Source: Bacteroidales bacterium UBA6267 (GTDB lineage Bacteria > Bacteroidota > Bacteroidia > Bacteroidales > UBA1556). Taken from it: 64,000 nt of DNA. Below are positions 8,594 to 16,298 of the stretch, in pieces. The position numbers were made by a program, and so were the translations under genes. Where the stretch lies: positions 130,381-194,380 of the forward strand of contig DJVB01000049.1 of NCBI GenBank assembly GCA_002440745.1, written 5' to 3'. Below the pieces are notes generated by a model. It saw only the letters and a list, made by a program, of their open reading frames with translations, ran no database searches and had not been told where the DNA came from. How positions within the stretch are numbered: position 1 is the stretch's first letter; each line of letters opens with the position of its first letter.

Positions 8594-9666
8594 AAACCTC
8601 ATCCAAGCATATTCTAATCATCAGCTACTATTCAAAACCATTTAATTCAGTTGGCGTGAAAAGAACCGATTATTGGTTTGAACATCTGCCTGAATATGGT
8701 TTTAGCACTACAAAAATAACAGCTATCCCACAAACTAGCAATCAACCAAACATCCTATTTGTTTCTCCCGATTCCAGTAAACCAATATTGTCATATTTTA
8801 TTAAAGATCAAGGAATTAAATGGATTAAACCGTTAAAAACTAAGTTAAAAGAGTTTTCACGCAATGCGTTTTCTCATATCCTTATCACTGGTGGTCCATT
8901 TATGCAAATGCTTATCAGTAAATGGATAAAATCTCATTTTAATGCAACACTAATATTAGATTTCAGAGACCCTTTTTTTGCAAATCCAAGATTCCAAACT
9001 TCCCTAATTAAAGACGGCATAAAGAAATACTTTCAAAATCGCTTTCTTAAAAATGCTGACCTAGTGATTACTGTTAATAACGAGTGTGCTAAAAATATCC
9101 ACTTTAACAATATAAAAATCATTGATAATGGTTATGACGATATGATTTTCCATAAAATAAAACTTAACCATCAGGAAAAAAACCAATTATTAAATCCAAT
9201 TCTTATTGGTAGAGTAGATTCAGACTTTGATATACAACCACTAATTCATGTTCTAAGTGCACAAAATTTAAAGTTACATTATGCCGGAAATTATCAATTA
9301 AATGAACTATCAAATCATATCTTTCACCTTGGGAATTTATCTTACGAAGAATTATTGGTCGAACTTTATAAACATAAAGTCTGCATTCTTCCTACAACCG
9401 GATACCCTTTTGAATCAACAACTAAAATATTTGATTTTTTAGCCTTAAACAAAATTATATTCATTATAACTCATGGAGATATTCAATCAGGTAGTCTTCA
9501 TGAAATTACAAAAGACTATCCAAATGTTTTTTGGGCTAAAAACAATCCAGATTCCTTATTGGAAACTTTCCAAGAATTAAATCGACATATTGTAAAACCG
9601 TTCCACACGGAAGTGTTTTCAAGGAAAGAAGGCTTAAAGAAACTCGTTAAACTGATAGACAAATGA
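8590..9666 (+). CDS. Glycosyltransferase, GT4-like
   Basis: This is a soluble protein of 358 residues. The N-terminus (HILIISYYSKPFNSVGVKRTDYW) resembles the start of GT4 enzymes that act in surface glycan synthesis. FRDPFFANPRF and the 'ADLVITVNNECAKNI' segment match the middle of the acceptor domain. The C-terminal domain has TTGYPFESTTKIFDFLALNKIIFII, in which an FD pair takes the place of the GT4 E-x7-E motif. It overlaps both neighbours by 4 bp. The function is assigned by fold and context, and the sugar is unknown. Confidence 0.78.
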   Translation: MKTSSKHILIISYYSKPFNSVGVKRTDYWFEHLPEYGFSTTKITAIPQTSNQPNILFVSPDSSKPILSYFIKDQGIKWIKPLKTKLKEFSRNAFSHILITGGPFMQMLISKWIKSHFNATLILDFRDPFFANPRFQTSLIKDGIKKYFQNRFLKNADLVITVNNECAKNIHFNNIKIIDNGYDDMIFHKIKLNHQEKNQLLNPILIGRVDSDFDIQPLIHVLSAQNLKLHYAGNYQLNELSNHIFHLGNLSYEELLVELYKHKVCILPTTGYPFESTTKIFDFLALNKIIFIITHGDIQSGSLHEITKDYPNVFWAKNNPDSLLETFQELNRHIVKPFHTEVFSRKEGLKKLVKLIDK

Positions 9667-10760
9667 AAATAATGATTTTAGCTGATGCAAGCAGCCCACA
9701 TACAATCCGTTGGGCAAATGCTTTAAGCGAATTGCATATTAATGTGCTCGTAGTCAGTCTAACCCCTTTTTATAATGACAATTATAATCAGAACATTCAA
9801 CTTCATTCCTTATCTAAAGATATCAAACTATCTCAAAATAAAGGAATTAGTGAAAAAATATCATACTTTAAACTCCTTAAGCCAGTCAAAAAACTAATTA
9901 AAAGCTTTAAACCAGATATCCTTCACGCTTATTACGCAAGTAGCTACGGATTTATTGGCGCTTTATCTCGATTTAAACCTTTTGTCATTTCCGTTTGGGG
10001 AAGCGATGTATTTGAATTTCCCAAACTTGGATTTCTACAAAAAAAAATACTTAAGTATAATCTTAAAGCAGCTAACACAATTTTTGCCACATCCGAAGCC
10101 TTAGCTGCTGAAACTAAATTATATACAAATACCTCCATCCATATTTTACCTTTTGGAATCAATTTAGAAAAATTCTTTCCTGTTGACCAGAATTATGAGT
10201 TCTTTACCATTGGAACAGTTAAAGGGATGCGAGATATTTATGGCATTACCGACTTGATTAAAAGTTTTGCATTGGCCCAAAATTTAGCTCCTGAAATACC
10301 TTGGAAACTGCTTTTGGTCGGTGACGGTCCCAACATAGACGAATATAAAAATCTCGTCAAATCGTTGAATATCGATGACAAAACACAGTTCACAGGCTAT
10401 GTAAATCACAATGAAACACCGTATTACTATAATCAGATGAATGTTTTTGTTGCCCTTTCAAGAAGCGAGAGTTTCGGTGTGGCCGTTTTGGAGGCTCAAG
10501 CATGTGGAGTTCCTGTAATAGTTTCCAATGTTGGTGGTCTTCCTGAAGTGGTTGATGACCAAAATACAGGTTTTATAATTGATCGCAATAACCATCAAAA
10601 AGCAGCACAACTTTTTGTCAAATTAGCCACCGATAAGCTTATTTATACTAGTTTATCTCAAAAAGCCGTCGAATTTGTTAAACTATATTATGACTGGAAA
10701 GATAGTGTTCAACAACAATATAATTTCTACAAAGAACTGATAACCAATTACTATAAATAA
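9663..10760 (+). CDS. GT4-family glycosyltransferase
   Basis: This is a clear GT-B, GT4 enzyme of 365 residues. It has an N-terminal acceptor domain (DASSPHTIRWANAL; PDILHAYYASSYG) and a C-terminal donor domain with RSESFGVAVLEAQACGVPVI, containing the E-x7-E-like donor-binding motif, followed by VGGLPEVVDD. Such enzymes add hexoses to lipid-linked glycans on the cytoplasmic face. It is the last of three coupled glycosyltransferases. A new -7 box at 10762 directly after its stop codon suggests that the ligase/polymerase gene can also be transcribed on its own. Confidence 0.92.
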   Translation: MKIMILADASSPHTIRWANALSELHINVLVVSLTPFYNDNYNQNIQLHSLSKDIKLSQNKGISEKISYFKLLKPVKKLIKSFKPDILHAYYASSYGFIGALSRFKPFVISVWGSDVFEFPKLGFLQKKILKYNLKAANTIFATSEALAAETKLYTNTSIHILPFGINLEKFFPVDQNYEFFTIGTVKGMRDIYGITDLIKSFALAQNLAPEIPWKLLLVGDGPNIDEYKNLVKSLNIDDKTQFTGYVNHNETPYYYNQMNVFVALSRSESFGVAVLEAQACGVPVIVSNVGGLPEVVDDQNTGFIIDRNNHQKAAQLFVKLATDKLIYTSLSQKAVEFVKLYYDWKDSVQQQYNFYKELITNYYK

Positions 10761-10761
10761 C

Positions 10762-10769
10762 TACTTTTG
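10762..10769 (+). promoter_or_regulatory. -7 box before the O-antigen ligase gene
   Basis: TACTTTTG lies 2 bp after the glycosyltransferase stop codon and 17 bp before the ATG at 10787, an internal promoter within the polysaccharide cluster. Confidence 0.55.
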
Positions 10770-10786
10770 CCCCAAACCCAAAATTC

Positions 10787-12013
10787 ATGCTTGATAAATT
10801 TAAATACGCATATCTAAAACAAATTTCGGTTTTTTTATTTTTCATCCTCCTCTATTTTGGAGGGCGAGCAGCTCTTAATGGTTTGGCTCTTTTTCTTCTG
10901 ATCAGCCTCATCGACCTTTTCGTAAATGGAACCATATCTTATAAAAAACTACCGCCTTTATTAATTCTCCCAATCGCTTTTTATCTACTGAATATCACCA
11001 CTCTACTTTGGACCGATAACATTTCGGCAGGAATTTTCTCACTCGAAGTAAAACTTTCGTTTTTAGTAATTCCTCTCATACTTGGTTTTCAAAAACCCGA
11101 CTCCGACTTCAACCTCAACCATATTATTAAATATTTTTCCATCGCTTCTATCATAAGTCCGACATTGCTTTTTGGTAGAGCTTTCTATATGTATTTTTCC
11201 GGGAATCCATTTCCAATCTACTCCCCTTTTTCACCCGAATTACATGTCACCTATTTAGCCACATATTCCACTATAAACCTAATATTCAATTACTTGATTT
11301 TAAAAAATCATCCGAATCTTAACACAAAAATCCTTGCATATTTTTCCATTCTCATCACTATTCCAACTATCTGGGTTTCGCAATCGAAAGCAGGAATGAT
11401 TATTTATCTTATCATCGTGGCAATTATTGTCTTTAAGGAAATGGTAAATTTCAACAAATGGATGGGAATTATTTCTATTTCGGTATTAGTAATTGGCTCT
11501 GTGTTGTTTATCAACACAAATCCACGTTTCAAAGCTATGTTTGAAGCCGTAAGAAACTATGAAAAATATTTGGATGGCAAACAAACTACTACCGAAAGCA
11601 CCGCCGCTCGAATTATGACTTGGGATGCCTCATTAAAAATCATTAAAGAAAACTTTTGGATTGGTGTTGGAAATGGGGATACAAAACAGGAACTTTTAAA
11701 AAAATACGACAGTTTGGGTTATCAGGGGCCGGCCAGATTGCAACTGAACGCCCATAATCAATACCTTGAAACCTTGTTATATACAGGTGTTTTTGGGTTA
11801 CTATTTTTAATGGGAATATTCATTCTACCCGTTATCTTTCTAAAACAAAACACCACATTTTTTTGGATGTTTGCTGTTGTTTATGGTTTCCATTTTCTTT
11901 TTGAATCCATGCTTAATACCCAGGCCGGAGTTATTTTCTTCGTTTTTGTCTATTGTATTGCAATAAAAGGAGAACAAAACAAACCCGCTAACATCTATTT
12001 TACAAGCACTTAA
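10787..12013 (+). CDS. O-antigen ligase / polymerase family membrane protein
   Basis: The protein has 408 residues with about 10-12 hydrophobic helices. It belongs to the Wzy_C/WaaL superfamily. The signature is the large periplasmic loop before AHNQYLETLLYTGVFGLLFL, which contains the conserved H-N-x-Y-L-E, preceded by a WIGVGNGD turn and an earlier SQSKAGMI arginine/lysine loop. Members either polymerise O-units or ligate the chain to lipid A core in the periplasm, and sequence alone cannot separate the two. As the last gene of the cluster it completes a flippase-dependent pathway. Confidence 0.88.
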   Translation: MLDKFKYAYLKQISVFLFFILLYFGGRAALNGLALFLLISLIDLFVNGTISYKKLPPLLILPIAFYLLNITTLLWTDNISAGIFSLEVKLSFLVIPLILGFQKPDSDFNLNHIIKYFSIASIISPTLLFGRAFYMYFSGNPFPIYSPFSPELHVTYLATYSTINLIFNYLILKNHPNLNTKILAYFSILITIPTIWVSQSKAGMIIYLIIVAIIVFKEMVNFNKWMGIISISVLVIGSVLFINTNPRFKAMFEAVRNYEKYLDGKQTTTESTAARIMTWDASLKIIKENFWIGVGNGDTKQELLKKYDSLGYQGPARLQLNAHNQYLETLLYTGVFGLLFLMGIFILPVIFLKQNTTFFWMFAVVYGFHFLFESMLNTQAGVIFFVFVYCIAIKGEQNKPANIYFTST

Positions 12014-12099
12014 ACAATTTTTATTCTATAAAATAAAGACAAGGCTCTGATATTTATTATTTTTTTAGAATTAATCTAAATAATGAGGTTTTTTCATTA

Positions 12100-12107
12100 T
12101 ATATTTG
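12100..12107 (+). promoter_or_regulatory. -7 box of the ferredoxin gene
   Basis: TATATTTG, 32 bp before the ATG at 12140, is a full match to TAnnTTTG. Confidence 0.6.
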
Positions 12108-12139
12108 CACCGAATTACTAACTTTTAAATTTTTAAATC

Positions 12140-12328
12140 ATGGCAATAACAAAAGTATGGGTAGAAGATGGCTGCACTTCCTGTGGACTTTGTGAAGGAA
12201 CAGCACCAGATATTTTCGAAATTGATGACGTTTCGGAAGTAATTGACGGAGCAGATTTCAGCTCTCACGAAGACGAAATCAGACAAGCAGCCGAAGAGTG
12301 CCCGGTAGAAGTAATAAAATACGAGTAA
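12140..12328 (+). CDS. Small ferredoxin, single [4Fe-4S]-type cluster
   Basis: This acidic protein of 62 residues has cysteines C12, C15, C18 (CTSCGLC) and C54 followed by P55 (ECPVE). It has one CxxCxxC...CP set, enough for a single 4Fe-4S (or 3Fe-4S) cluster. It acts as a cytoplasmic one-electron carrier. It is monocistronic, with its own -7 box and a terminator at 12368-12397. The partner enzymes are not in the window. Confidence 0.92.
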   Translation: MAITKVWVEDGCTSCGLCEGTAPDIFEIDDVSEVIDGADFSSHEDEIRQAAEECPVEVIKYE

Positions 12329-12367
12329 GCGATAATTTTTTCATATTCAGTTTTTTAGTTAATAATC

Positions 12368-12397
12368 AGGTCTTCCTCCCCGGAAGGCCTTTTTATT
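12368..12397 (+). terminator. Rho-independent terminator after ferredoxin
   Basis: The inverted repeat AGGTCTTCC / GGAAGGCCT (one G-U pair) has a 5-nt loop and is followed by TTTTATTTTT. Confidence 0.85.
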
Positions 12398-12425
12398 TTT
12401 GGCGTGAGCCAAAGGACAAATAACC

Positions 12426-12433
12426 TATTTTTG
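12426..12433 (+). promoter_or_regulatory. -7 box of the der operon
   Basis: TATTTTTG, 23 bp before the ATG of der. Confidence 0.6.
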
Positions 12434-12456
12434 CAAATTAAATTTTACAAAATCAA

Positions 12457-13767
12457 ATGGGAAACATCGTTGCAATAGTAGGCAGACCAAATGTGGGCAA
12501 ATCCACACTTTTCAATAGATTAATACAAAAACGTCAGGCCATTGTTGAGTCGTCAAGCGGTGTAACCCGTGACAGACATTATGGAAAATCTGACTGGAAC
12601 GGCAAAGAATTTTCGGTAATCGACACAGGTGGATATGTTGTTGGCAGCGACGACATCTTTGAATCCGAGATTCGCAAACAGGTTGACTTAGCCATTGAGG
12701 AATCCACGGCAATAATATTTGTGGTGGACGCTCGCGAAGGCGTTTCACCATTAGATGAGGAAGTTGCACGACTTTTACACAAAACCTCCAAACCGGTTTT
12801 TGTGGCAGTCAATAAAGTTGATTCATCCAATCTCACCTACGATGTAAACGAGTTTTACGGTTTGGGATTAGGCGAAGTATATGGCATATCGGCGATTTCA
12901 GGTTCAGGCACCGGCGAATTGCTTGACGTGGTGGTTGAAAATTTAAATAAGGAAGATTATGTGGAAAAATATCCGGAGGAATTGCCCAAAGTTGCCATTG
13001 TCGGACGACCCAATGTTGGCAAATCTTCCCTGATTAATGCTCTTTTAGGAGAGGAAAGAAATATCGTCACACCAATAGCCGGCACAACCCGCGACACTTT
13101 ATACTCCCGATTCAACAGTTTTGGTTATGATATTCTTTTGCTCGACACTGCCGGAATCCGCAAAAAGGCAAAAGTCAAAGAAGATATTGAGTTCTATTCA
13201 ACAATTCGGAGCATTAAAGCTATTGAAGAAGCTGATGTTGTTCTCCTACTCCTTGATGCGCAAAATGGAGTTGAATCTCAGGATTTGGCCATTTTTTCGA
13301 TTGCCGAAAAAAATCACAAAGGAATTGTGATAATGGTAAACAAATGGGATTTGATTGAAAAAGACCACAATTCCACTAAACTTTTTACGCAACAAATCAC
13401 CAATGCCACAGCACCTTTCACCGATTTGAGCATAATTTTCACATCAGTTACGGAAAAACAAAGAATCCTGAAAGCATTAGATTTAGTGATGGAAACCCAT
13501 AAACGCAGGACTACAAAAATAACCACATCGCAATTAAATGAAGTGTTGTTGCCGATTATTGAAAACAATCCGCCGCCAAGCATTAAAGGTAAATATATCA
13601 AAATTAAATATATCACTCAACTTCCCTTGCACTATCCTGCATTTGCCTTTTTTTGCAATTTACCTCAATATATTCGCGAACCTTACAAAAGATTTTTAGA
13701 AAATAAATTACGTGAAAACTTTGATTTTAAAGGAGTTCCAATCGAAATCTATTTCCGACAAAAATGA
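12457..13767 (+). CDS. der: Ribosome-assembly GTPase Der (EngA)
   Basis: This 436-residue protein has the double-GTPase layout unique to Der. G domain 1 has GRPNVGKSTLFN near residue 8, DTGGY and NKVD. G domain 2 has GRPNVGKSSLIN near residue 183, DTAGIRKKAKV and NKWD. A C-terminal KH-like domain (residues 350-436) ends GVPIEIYFRQK. Der acts in the maturation of the 50S subunit and is usually essential. Length and motifs are normal. The stop overlaps the start of the S4-domain gene by 4 bp (ATGA), so the two are co-translated. Confidence 0.98.
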   Translation: MGNIVAIVGRPNVGKSTLFNRLIQKRQAIVESSSGVTRDRHYGKSDWNGKEFSVIDTGGYVVGSDDIFESEIRKQVDLAIEESTAIIFVVDAREGVSPLDEEVARLLHKTSKPVFVAVNKVDSSNLTYDVNEFYGLGLGEVYGISAISGSGTGELLDVVVENLNKEDYVEKYPEELPKVAIVGRPNVGKSSLINALLGEERNIVTPIAGTTRDTLYSRFNSFGYDILLLDTAGIRKKAKVKEDIEFYSTIRSIKAIEEADVVLLLLDAQNGVESQDLAIFSIAEKNHKGIVIMVNKWDLIEKDHNSTKLFTQQITNATAPFTDLSIIFTSVTEKQRILKALDLVMETHKRRTTKITTSQLNEVLLPIIENNPPPSIKGKYIKIKYITQLPLHYPAFAFFCNLPQYIREPYKRFLENKLRENFDFKGVPIEIYFRQK

Positions 13768-14147
13768 CCGCCACACGAATCGACAAATATCTTTGGTCTG
13801 TCAGACTTTTTAAAACAAGAAGTCAAGCAACGGATGCTTGCCGTGCCGGAAAAGTAAGCATTGATGGTAACCCATTGAAAGCTGCATTCGATGTGAAAGG
13901 TGGCGAAATAATCCAAGTTAAAAAAGACCACTTAAACCTAACAATTCAAGTGATTGAACCTATAGAAAAAAGGGTTGGCGCAAAATTGGTCGAACAATTT
14001 ATGAAAGACCTAACACCACAAGAAGAATATCAGAAATTGGAACTAATGAAACAAAACTTCGAGTACCGCGACCGAGGTTTAGGACGACCAACTAAAAAAG
14101 ACCGTCGAATAATCAGTAAAATAAAAAGAAGCTATGAAGATGATTAA
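13764..14147 (+). CDS. S4-domain RNA-binding protein (Hsp15-like)
   Basis: The protein has 127 residues. The N-terminal S4 fold is clear (TRIDKYLWSVRLFKTRSQATDACRAGKVSIDG), continuing to IIQVKK. The C-terminal half is highly basic (GRPTKKDRRIISKIKR). This is the layout of Hsp15/HslR, which in E. coli binds stalled 50S subunits carrying nascent chains. Translational coupling with der supports a ribosome-related job. Orthology to HslR is likely but not proven. Confidence 0.88.
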   Translation: MTATRIDKYLWSVRLFKTRSQATDACRAGKVSIDGNPLKAAFDVKGGEIIQVKKDHLNLTIQVIEPIEKRVGAKLVEQFMKDLTPQEEYQKLELMKQNFEYRDRGLGRPTKKDRRIISKIKRSYEDD

Positions 14148-15222
14148 TATACTCATTAAGAGATTATTACCAATATTAAACCTTGTATTTTTAGTTTTCT
14201 TTCTTACCGAATCCGGTAGTTTAGAAGCTCAAAACTCAAAAGTTCCTAAGAAAAATATACTTGTTGTTTTCTATAATGTCGAAAACCTGTTTGATACTAT
14301 TGACGACCCAACTAAAAATGACAATGAGTTTTTGCCTTCTGGAAAAAAAGAATGGAACACGGAAAAATATTTGGATAAAACCGAGAAACTAAGTCAGGTA
14401 CTTTCCTCTATCGACAGCAGAAAAAATCCGGATATTATAGGACTTTGCGAAATCGAAGATGCAGTTGTCATTCAAGATGTTATTACAAAAAATAATCTCT
14501 CAAAAACAAAATATAGCATTGTTCACTTTGAAAGTCCGGACAGACGTTCCATTGATGTAGCATTGGTTTATAATACACAAAAGCTACAACTCCTTCATAA
14601 ACAAAAAATTCTTGTGGCACTTCAAAACGACCCGGATTTTAAAACCCGCGACATTCTATATGTAAAGCTCTATCATAAATCTTTAAAAGACACCTTTAAT
14701 ATATTTGTTAATCATTGGCCGTCTCGAAGTGGTGGTCAAGAAAAATCGGAACATAAACGCATTGCTGCAGCAAAAAGATTGAAGCAACTAACCGATTCCC
14801 TTTTCTCGGTTAGCAATTCCCCAAATATAATCATCATGGGCGACTTCAATGACGAACCAAATAACATGTCTATTCAACAGATTTTGAATGCTTTACCAAC
14901 CGACACTACCCTTGTAAAAAACCATCTTTACAACACTGCCTATAGTCCCTTTCGTCAACAAACCGGCTCCTACTATTACTCCCGAGAGAAAAAGTGGAAT
15001 ATGCTGGATCAAATTATCTTGAGTGGCAATCTTCTTTCCAATGACGGCAAAATAGTCGCTTGGAAAACCACCCAAGAGATTTTTAAACCGGAATGGATTC
15101 TTTATACCGACAAAAACGGCACTAAGTCACCAAGCCGAACCTATGGAGGAAAATATTTTGGAGGTTATAGCGACCATTTACCGGTTTATATCTACTTCAC
15201 TTTGACTCGAAAAACCAAATAA
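14134..15222 (+). CDS. Secreted endonuclease/exonuclease/phosphatase-family protein
   Basis: The protein has 362 residues. An N-terminal signal peptide (hydrophobic LLPILNLVFLVFFL, cleavage near LEAQ-N) implies export. The EEP (DNase I-like) catalytic set is present: N in FYNVENLFD, E in GLCEIED, H in VNHWPSRSGG, D and N in MGDFNDEP, and the final SDH in GYSDHLPVY. It probably acts as a Mg-dependent phosphodiesterase or nuclease outside the cytoplasm. The start overlaps the S4 gene by 14 bp. An ATG 6 bp further in would also serve. The substrate (DNA, phospholipid or other) is unknown. Confidence 0.9.
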   Translation: MKMINILIKRLLPILNLVFLVFFLTESGSLEAQNSKVPKKNILVVFYNVENLFDTIDDPTKNDNEFLPSGKKEWNTEKYLDKTEKLSQVLSSIDSRKNPDIIGLCEIEDAVVIQDVITKNNLSKTKYSIVHFESPDRRSIDVALVYNTQKLQLLHKQKILVALQNDPDFKTRDILYVKLYHKSLKDTFNIFVNHWPSRSGGQEKSEHKRIAAAKRLKQLTDSLFSVSNSPNIIIMGDFNDEPNNMSIQQILNALPTDTTLVKNHLYNTAYSPFRQQTGSYYYSREKKWNMLDQIILSGNLLSNDGKIVAWKTTQEIFKPEWILYTDKNGTKSPSRTYGGKYFGGYSDHLPVYIYFTLTRKTK

Positions 15223-15287
15223 TTTTTGATATTCTTCCTATATCGCATATATCATAAAAATTCAGGATTTGAAATATCAATTAATAA

Positions 15288-15295
15288 TAATTTTG
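15288..15295 (+). promoter_or_regulatory. -7 box of the 15.3-kb membrane protein gene
   Basis: TAATTTTG with a TTTG 16 nt upstream (15268-15271), 28 bp before the ATG. Confidence 0.6.
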
Positions 15296-15323
15296 CAAAT
15301 TCATTTATTCAAATACAATATAT

Positions 15324-16184
15324 ATGATTAAATCAATAATCCTTTGGCTCTTGACTATCGTTATAGCCCTTTCAACTATGGTTTATCAACGCCTCACTGG
15401 ACCAACTTATCCTAAGAAAGTTGAACTGTCAATTAATGACACAACCTATAAATTGAACCTGTTACGATCTTCCGAAATTGGCACACCTTGCGAAATTCGA
15501 TTACCCATTACAGACAAAAGCATTTCCGGAAACCTTATATATAAAAGGTATAACACTAACGACAGTTTAACTTTTCTGAAAATGGAAAGGAAAATAGTCA
15601 AGGATAAGGCATTTTTTGGTGAAGGTCCTGAAATTGAAGTGCTTTATGCCACTTTACCGGAACAACCTGCCGCCGGAAAAATTGAATATTACGTTGAGCT
15701 TTCTAATGGAGAAGATGTTTTTAACGTTCTCAAAGAAAATCCGGTCGTGTTGCGATTCAAAGGATATGTGCCTCGTTACATCCTTACACCACATATCATT
15801 TTTATGATTTTATCATTAATCTTTGGAGTGAGGGCCGGAATCGAAGCTATTTTTAGCCGCAAAAGAACCCTTCGCTATGTCACCATCACCTTGATTAGTT
15901 TAGGTATTGGCGGACTATTTCTTGGACCGGTAGTTCAGTTCAACGCCTTTGGAGAATATTGGACTGGATGGCCATTTGGCAGCGACTGGACAGACAATAA
16001 AACTCTTTTCGCATTCATTTTCTGGGTGGTTGCTTTTTTTCAGCTTCGCAAAAATCCGAAGAACAGACTTTGGCCTTTGGTTGCATTGACAGTCCTTTTT
16101 TCGGTTTATCTCATCCCCCACTCCATGGGTGGTTCGGAGCTAAATCCTGAAACAGGGCAAATTGAAACCGGATTAAAAAAATAA
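15324..16184 (+). CDS. Conserved-looking membrane protein of unknown function
   Basis: I do not recognise a family. The 286-residue protein begins with a hydrophobic anchor (IILWLLTIVIALSTMVY). A soluble beta-rich domain of about 125 residues (24-150), probably periplasmic, contains KVELSINDTTYKLNLLRSS and a single Cys in TPCEIRLP. The C-terminal half has four hydrophobic helices (around 152-168, 183-202, 225-242, 248-265). The loop between the second and third is rich in aromatic residues (FGEYWTGWPFGSDW). It has its own promoter and no operon partner, so context gives no clue. Confidence 0.75.
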   Translation: MIKSIILWLLTIVIALSTMVYQRLTGPTYPKKVELSINDTTYKLNLLRSSEIGTPCEIRLPITDKSISGNLIYKRYNTNDSLTFLKMERKIVKDKAFFGEGPEIEVLYATLPEQPAAGKIEYYVELSNGEDVFNVLKENPVVLRFKGYVPRYILTPHIIFMILSLIFGVRAGIEAIFSRKRTLRYVTITLISLGIGGLFLGPVVQFNAFGEYWTGWPFGSDWTDNKTLFAFIFWVVAFFQLRKNPKNRLWPLVALTVLFSVYLIPHSMGGSELNPETGQIETGLKK

Positions 16185-16212
16185 CTGGTTTTGGAAGTTA
16201 ACAAAATACGAA

Positions 16213-16220
16213 TATCTTTG
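16213..16220 (+). promoter_or_regulatory. -7 box of topA
   Basis: TATCTTTG, giving a leader of about 70 nt before the ATG at 16299. Confidence 0.55.
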
Positions 16221-16298
16221 CCGCCGCTAAATATAATCCAGAATCCAGCATTCGAAAAATATTTATTTTATTGATTGCCAATAGTAAAACTATCTATA

